Below are positions 59,695-64,000 of a DNA stretch of 64,000 nt, piece by piece (positions within the stretch are counted from its first letter, which is position 1; the number at the start of each line of letters is the position of its first letter). Below the pieces are notes generated by a model. The model did not search any database. It worked only from the letters and a program-made list of their open reading frames with translations, and was not told the DNA's origin. This DNA is from Cristatella mucedo. Its lineage: Eukaryota > Bryozoa > Phylactolaemata > Cristatellidae. The stretch spans positions 2,010,001-2,074,000 of the forward strand of contig WPIO01000049.1 in the NCBI GenBank assembly GCA_009760855.2, given 5' to 3'. The position numbers and the translations under genes were made by a program.

Positions 59695-60146
59695 CGAGCA
59701 AGAGACACGGCAAGAAAGAGAGAGAGAGGGAGGCAGTGATGGAGAATGGCTGATAAAGACGAATAGAGAGGAAGAGAGAGTAAGAGAGAGAGAGAGACAG
59801 AGAGAGACAGAGAGAGTTAGGGAGGAAAGAATGAAGGAAGTATGAGGAAGGAAAAGGGGGACCGAAGGGTAGAGAGAAAGATGGAGCAAGGGAGACCAGA
59901 GAGGAAGGCTGGAGAGTGTCGAGGTAAAGAGAAGGAGATTGAGAGAGGGATTAGGAAGAAAGAAAGAAAGGAAGTAAGGAAGGTAAGGAGAGAGTGAGTG
60001 AGAGGGGGATGAGAGAGAAAGACCAGGAGACACTAGGGGAGAGAGGGCCAGAGAGATGGATAGATAGCGAGAAATGGATAGAGCGAGGGAGAGCAAGGGA
60101 GAGAGGAAGAGGAAAGTTTTTTAAGGGAGGAGTAAAGGAGACGGAA

Positions 60147-60189
<43 letters not shown>

Positions 60190-60190
60190 C
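59695..60190. repeat. 500-bp GA-rich purine tract
   Basis: AGAG, GGAAG and AAAG motifs without a regular period, ending in pure (GA)n at 60150-60186. A 175-codon minus frame through it is Ser/Leu-rich and compositional. Confidence 0.9.
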
Positions 60191-60316
60191 AGGGCGGAGG
60201 AGTGAATAAGAGAGCTTATTGCAGCGAGACAGGGTAAGATAACCAAGCGTGAGAGAGAATGAGAATGAGAAATGCGCAGGTCGAGAGAGGAAAAGGAAGG
60301 CGATAAGACGGTGAAG

Positions 60317-60318
<2 letters not shown>

Positions 60319-60362
<44 letters not shown>

Positions 60363-60363
60363 C
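60319..60363. repeat. (CAG)n, 14-15 copies
   Basis: A pure GCA/CAG run followed by ATCATCATT. Frames would be poly-Ala or poly-Gln (plus) or poly-Leu (minus); no gene is evident. Confidence 0.95.
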
Positions 60364-61045
60364 ATCATTTGTAGTATGCAGCGTGCAAAATCATCGAAGC
60401 AATCGATGCACAATTATAGGCGCGCTGAAAAGCGTAGAGACCTTTCCAGACACATTCGCGTTGCTACAGGGGAAAATCCAGTTAACCTGCAGACACAGAT
60501 CCGAAGTAAGTCTCGAGCAGGTTGCTTTGCTCGCGCAAGTTTCAAAGAAAAATCGCGCGTTAGGTAAATTTACAGTGACGTAAACTGCCAAATGTACCGA
60601 AGCGATGTCCAAACTTTTTATACGCAAGAGACACTGATAATTCCTTTTACAAACTGGCTCTTAGAATTAAGTAATTCAATTTAGTGAAAATGCGTATAAA
60701 TTTCGATGCATACGAGACAATTTTCAAAACTATTTGTGTAGGAACGCCCGCTGTGCGAGTTTAATAGCGAGCGTATACGAGGACTAGTAGGCATTCGGTC
60801 ATGAAACATTGGACCGTAGGCCAAAGAACAAATGGTCCCAGTTAACATGCATTTAACGGTTGCACTTTCATAAACTGGTGAATGCAACAACAAAAATACG
60901 AGAGAAAGTTTCTTTGACGCTTATAGTCCTTAGTCCATTTAAACCTTACGAATTTCCTCACGTTAGAGTGCCTTGAAAAATGACTGCATTGTCCGCCTTG
61001 GAGGTACTTGGAAACACTAGGTAGTATTAAAAAGATGTATTATTA
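60364..61045. other. no recognisable gene
   Basis: Unique-looking AT-balanced DNA; frames of 60-100 codons without motifs. Confidence 0.4.
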
Positions 61046-61130
61046 TTGTTATTAACAATAGTAGTAGCAGTAGCGGCAGGAGCAGCAGCAGCAGTAGTAG
61101 TGGTAGTAGTACTAATGGTAGCAGTATTAT
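61046..61130. repeat. imperfect AGC/AGT trinucleotide tract
   Basis: AGTAGC, AGCAGC and AGTAGT units with GGC interruptions. Confidence 0.85.
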
Positions 61131-62135
61131 AAGAGCAGTTCACCAACTATGTTTATTTCCTAGTCTAACGATGTCACCAACCGGCATTTCGGAGACCATC
61201 GGCTTACCGAAAAAGGACAGTTAGTAGCGTCGCGGTCGCTACGCAATTTCGAATTGGTGAGACTTTGGTGATCTGAAACTTAGAGAAGATGTGCAAGACC
61301 TGGTACAATCGACATAAAGCAAAGTGAACCGGTCGCCTACGCGTCACCGTGCCGAAGTTCAGTGCTGTTCATTCTCGTCAGCGAGCGAGAAGTGCAAAGT
61401 GCATCTTGACTCTCTCCTCCGCTGGCAGGCAGTCGCCTACTGCCGCCTCTCGGCTACCGCGAGCTTATCGCCGCCGCAATCCCCTGCGGGATGCTTGCAC
61501 CCGCACCTGCTGCTTGGCCGCTGTTGCGGTAAGGGCCAATAAATAACACAAGCATCAATCTCGCGACCGGCGACCCGTACGTGGCGCCCGCGCGTCATAA
61601 CGACTTGGCAACTGGCCGAGAAGGAGGAGGAGGAGGAGGAGGCTAAGGAATTTCGCCGCGTAAAAGAGCTACTTCCCGGTCGATGTCGAGATGCAGAAAG
61701 AGTGCAGACGCCTCTGCCCCAGGGCAAAAAAGCGGCACGGATTGGAGCCCCATGGGCTGCAAGATGGCCGCGCCGCTCGCGAGTGCACCAGCAGATGGAT
61801 CGCGCGGCGGCCGGGGCTGTGCCCCGTCCTCTAGTGCACTTGAAGGCCGGAGCTCCGAGCTCAGTAGAAAATTTAGGCGAGGCTGGCAGCAGACATAAGA
61901 CAAGACAGGCTGAGACAAGATGTCTGACAAAACTGACAAGCCAGCGCCGTCTGCTGGCGCCAACTTCGCGAGCTGTGAACCATCAGACGAGGTTAGCGAG
62001 ATGTGGCCATGCTGGAAAAAAAATAAAAATAAAAAATAACTATCATCAACCGAAATAGGTCTTGAATTTGTATACGAGGGTACGGCGCGTAAAGGGATTC
62101 GAGGCTGATTAGCAAGCTGGCGCTGACCGATGGCT
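61131..62135. other. no recognisable gene
   Basis: GC-rich at 61.33-61.86 kb with overlapping frames on both strands and a short (GGA)n at 61623-61640. I recognise no domain. Confidence 0.4.
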
Positions 62136-62157
62136 AGAGAGAGAGTGAGAGTGAGTG

Positions 62158-62246
<89 letters not shown>

Positions 62247-62266
62247 TAAAGAGAGCGAGAGAGAGA

Positions 62267-62330
<64 letters not shown>
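62136..62330. repeat. (GA)n, about 195 bp
   Basis: Two long pure GA blocks separated by a G run and an AGAGCGAGAG interruption. Overlapping poly-Ser/Leu and Arg/Glu frames are artefacts. Confidence 0.95.
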
Positions 62331-62331
<1 letters not shown>

Positions 62332-63261
62332 GGTGCAAATTGCGTCTATAGATGCCATAGAAAAATTCAATCGCATTGCTAAAATTGAAAACTGGGTTAA
62401 GGAAATTGCTGTAATTTTGAATTGTTCCGGACGTTCCTTAAACGACCGACACATTATTTGGTAGCCGGCGTAAGATGATGGAAAGAGAGCTGCACCACTA
62501 CGGATTATGGTGGATTTAATTGTTACAGTTAAAAATTAAGCTGTGCTGGAAAATGTACTTTACAGTTGAACATTAAGGTGTGCTGGAAAATAGACAAAAG
62601 CTGAGGAATAAAAAATGAAAGAGCATCAGGCTTAGGTAATGATGCATCCGAAACAAAAGAGAGAAAATGACGTAGAACGAATGCGTAAATATCGTGGACA
62701 ACAACGAGACAAACAAACGACAGAGAAAGGTGCTCAGCATTAAAGCACCGATGTTGAGCGAAAGGGAAATTTTCTTAAAGCTACGCACGACAAGAGACAG
62801 AATAGGAATCCAACATATGTCGCGCTTTCAAAGCTCGCAGAATATCTCATGATTGACGAGAAATTCAAAAGAAGCAAGTGAACGAGGATTACTAGGAGCA
62901 GCTTTGCACTGCCGAAGCTCTATTAAATATCAGTACCAACTACTGACGACAGAAATCGCGATCAACTAAAAAGAACGTCATTGCTCAGAGAGGATGTTAT
63001 CGAGGACCATATTAAAGACTATTAATGATCAGCTAAGAACTCATACGAAAATATATTGTCATCGAACAAAGGTCTTTATGATTACAATTATATTCAGGTT
63101 GTTTAGGTAATATAGTTATTAAAATCACGAGTTTGCATACTGTTCATGTTGGTTCAATAAAGATCTTCCAACATCAGTAAAGAACTGCTACGTTTGGCTT
63201 GTTAAAGCAAAATTAAAGTTTCCGCATTCTTAGGGAATATGCTAGTAATTGCAATATTAAT
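62331..63261. other. no recognisable gene
   Basis: AT-rich unique-looking DNA. AAATTAAGCTGTGCTGGAAAAT / ACATTAAGGTGTGCTGGAAAAT is a 40-bp direct duplication at about 62530-62592. Confidence 0.4.
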
Positions 63262-63565
63262 AATAATAATGCATTTGTATAGCACTCGAGTAGAGCCAAA
63301 TATTCTTCTAGGCACTTCACACAGGCTGGATAGAAACCATAAGAACTGATGAGATACAACTTATGCAAAATTGCCGCACGCATCAGCACATAAATAGCAA
63401 TGCGTTTCATATAAAACGAATGCGGCGAAGAGCACGCTGGGAAGACGTCGCCTAATGACCGGAATCAGAGGAGCCCGAGGTTAGAGGACGAACTCAGATA
63501 GCTAGCGGGAGCAAGAGAATGACGTGGCCTTAAAGACGCGACCCATGCTTGAGGGATGGAGCCAG
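63262..63565 (-). mobile_element. LINE-A 3' portion, decayed
   Basis: (TAA)n tail, TATTCTTCTAGGCACTTCAC, CGCACGCATCAGCACATAAA, then the complement of the LAxAYLSDLLP region (CAGATAGCTAGCGGGAGC). Confidence 0.7.
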
Positions 63566-63569
63566 CTCA

Positions 63570-64000
63570 CTTAAGCTCCACAATCAAGTCTGCCTACTTT
63601 CAGATACGTAATATTGCTAAAATTTGGGCTTGAAAGGATAAGGACACTACGTCTAAGTTGGTCCATGCATTTGTGACATCCCGTCTTGACTTCTCTAACT
63701 CACTGCTTGCTGGCCTACCGGTACGTGCAATCAGGCGATGACAGCTGCTGCAAAACTCCGCAGCTAGGCTTGTCTGATGTGAGCGTCGCAGTTGCCACAT
63801 TACACCGCTTCTCGCCAACCTGCACTGGCTCCCAGTCAAGCAACGGATCGACTTCAAGGTTTTGCTACTCACCTTTAAGTCCCCTCTTCCTTTGACTCTA
63901 GCCTGCCTATCAGATCTATCCCCACCAGGCTAAGCATCGTACCGCCCACTTTTCGGAATCTAATCGTTTACCTATACCTCGTACGAACCTCAAATCCTAG
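63570..64000 (+). mobile_element. LINE-A, runs off the window end
   Basis: STIKSAYFQIRN, FVTSRLDFSNSLLAGLPV, SAARLV in one frame; LANLHWLPVKQRIDFKVLLL in another; then CTCAAATCCTAG at the edge. Head-to-head with the minus copy at 63262-63565. Confidence 0.9.

Noticed and set aside
59569-60096. 175-codon Ser/Leu/Pro-rich ORF
   Set aside because: It follows a GA-rich purine tract and has only low-complexity content.

Overview
The window looks like nuclear DNA of an invertebrate animal. It has spliced coding sequence with GT/AG introns, very long simple-sequence tracts, tRNA-headed SINEs, and many 5'-truncated LINEs of the CR1/L2 superfamily. I see no operons, rRNA genes, CRISPR arrays or phage genes. 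The species cannot be fixed from sequence alone.

Only one host gene is well supported. On the minus strand, about 4.25 to 1.0 kb, four exons can be joined in compatible phases: 4108-4064, 3884-3848, 3486-3047 and 1169-1016. They encode a signal peptide followed by a complete von Willebrand factor A (VWA) domain with all metal-site residues and a flanking cysteine pair. A TATA box lies upstream at 4240-4247. The gene is open at its 3' end: exon 4 ends on a consensus donor and the following exons are not in the window. Its third intron (1.9 kb) is mostly (CT)n, (TA)n and (GA)n.

Most of the rest is repeats. LINE-A (about 25 copies on both strands) ends in a conserved hairpin tail followed by (ATT)n. 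LINE-B (five copies or fragments) includes one nearly full ORF2 at 22.6-25.7 kb carrying a nested LINE-A. A diverged third LINE lies at 36.7-37.3 kb. Two tRNA-derived SINE families are present. SINE1 carries the LINE-A 3' tail, so LINE-A is its likely retrotransposition partner. SINE2 has a different tail, and one copy sits inside a LINE-A.

The region 20-33 kb is the most unusual. A large inverted duplication (arms 20.17-22.14 and 27.67-31.55 kb) surrounds a 5.5 kb spacer. The right arm has taken up a 186-bp SPIN-like hAT MITE with a perfect 8-bp target duplication, a 76-bp palindrome, a possible Harbinger transposase remnant and a cluster of LINE-A copies. The left arm preserves the empty site of the LINE-A cluster. 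Next to it, at 32.15-33.26 kb, inverted arrays of a GGACATTT-type motif flank a degenerate CCCTAAA (telomere-like) array.

From 34 kb to the end the window is old LINE/SINE debris, minisatellites and purine tracts, with long stretches where I recognise nothing. Open frames made of poly-Leu/Ser, poly-Arg/Glu, poly-Gly/Ala or Ile-Tyr repeats are translations of microsatellites and are not genes.
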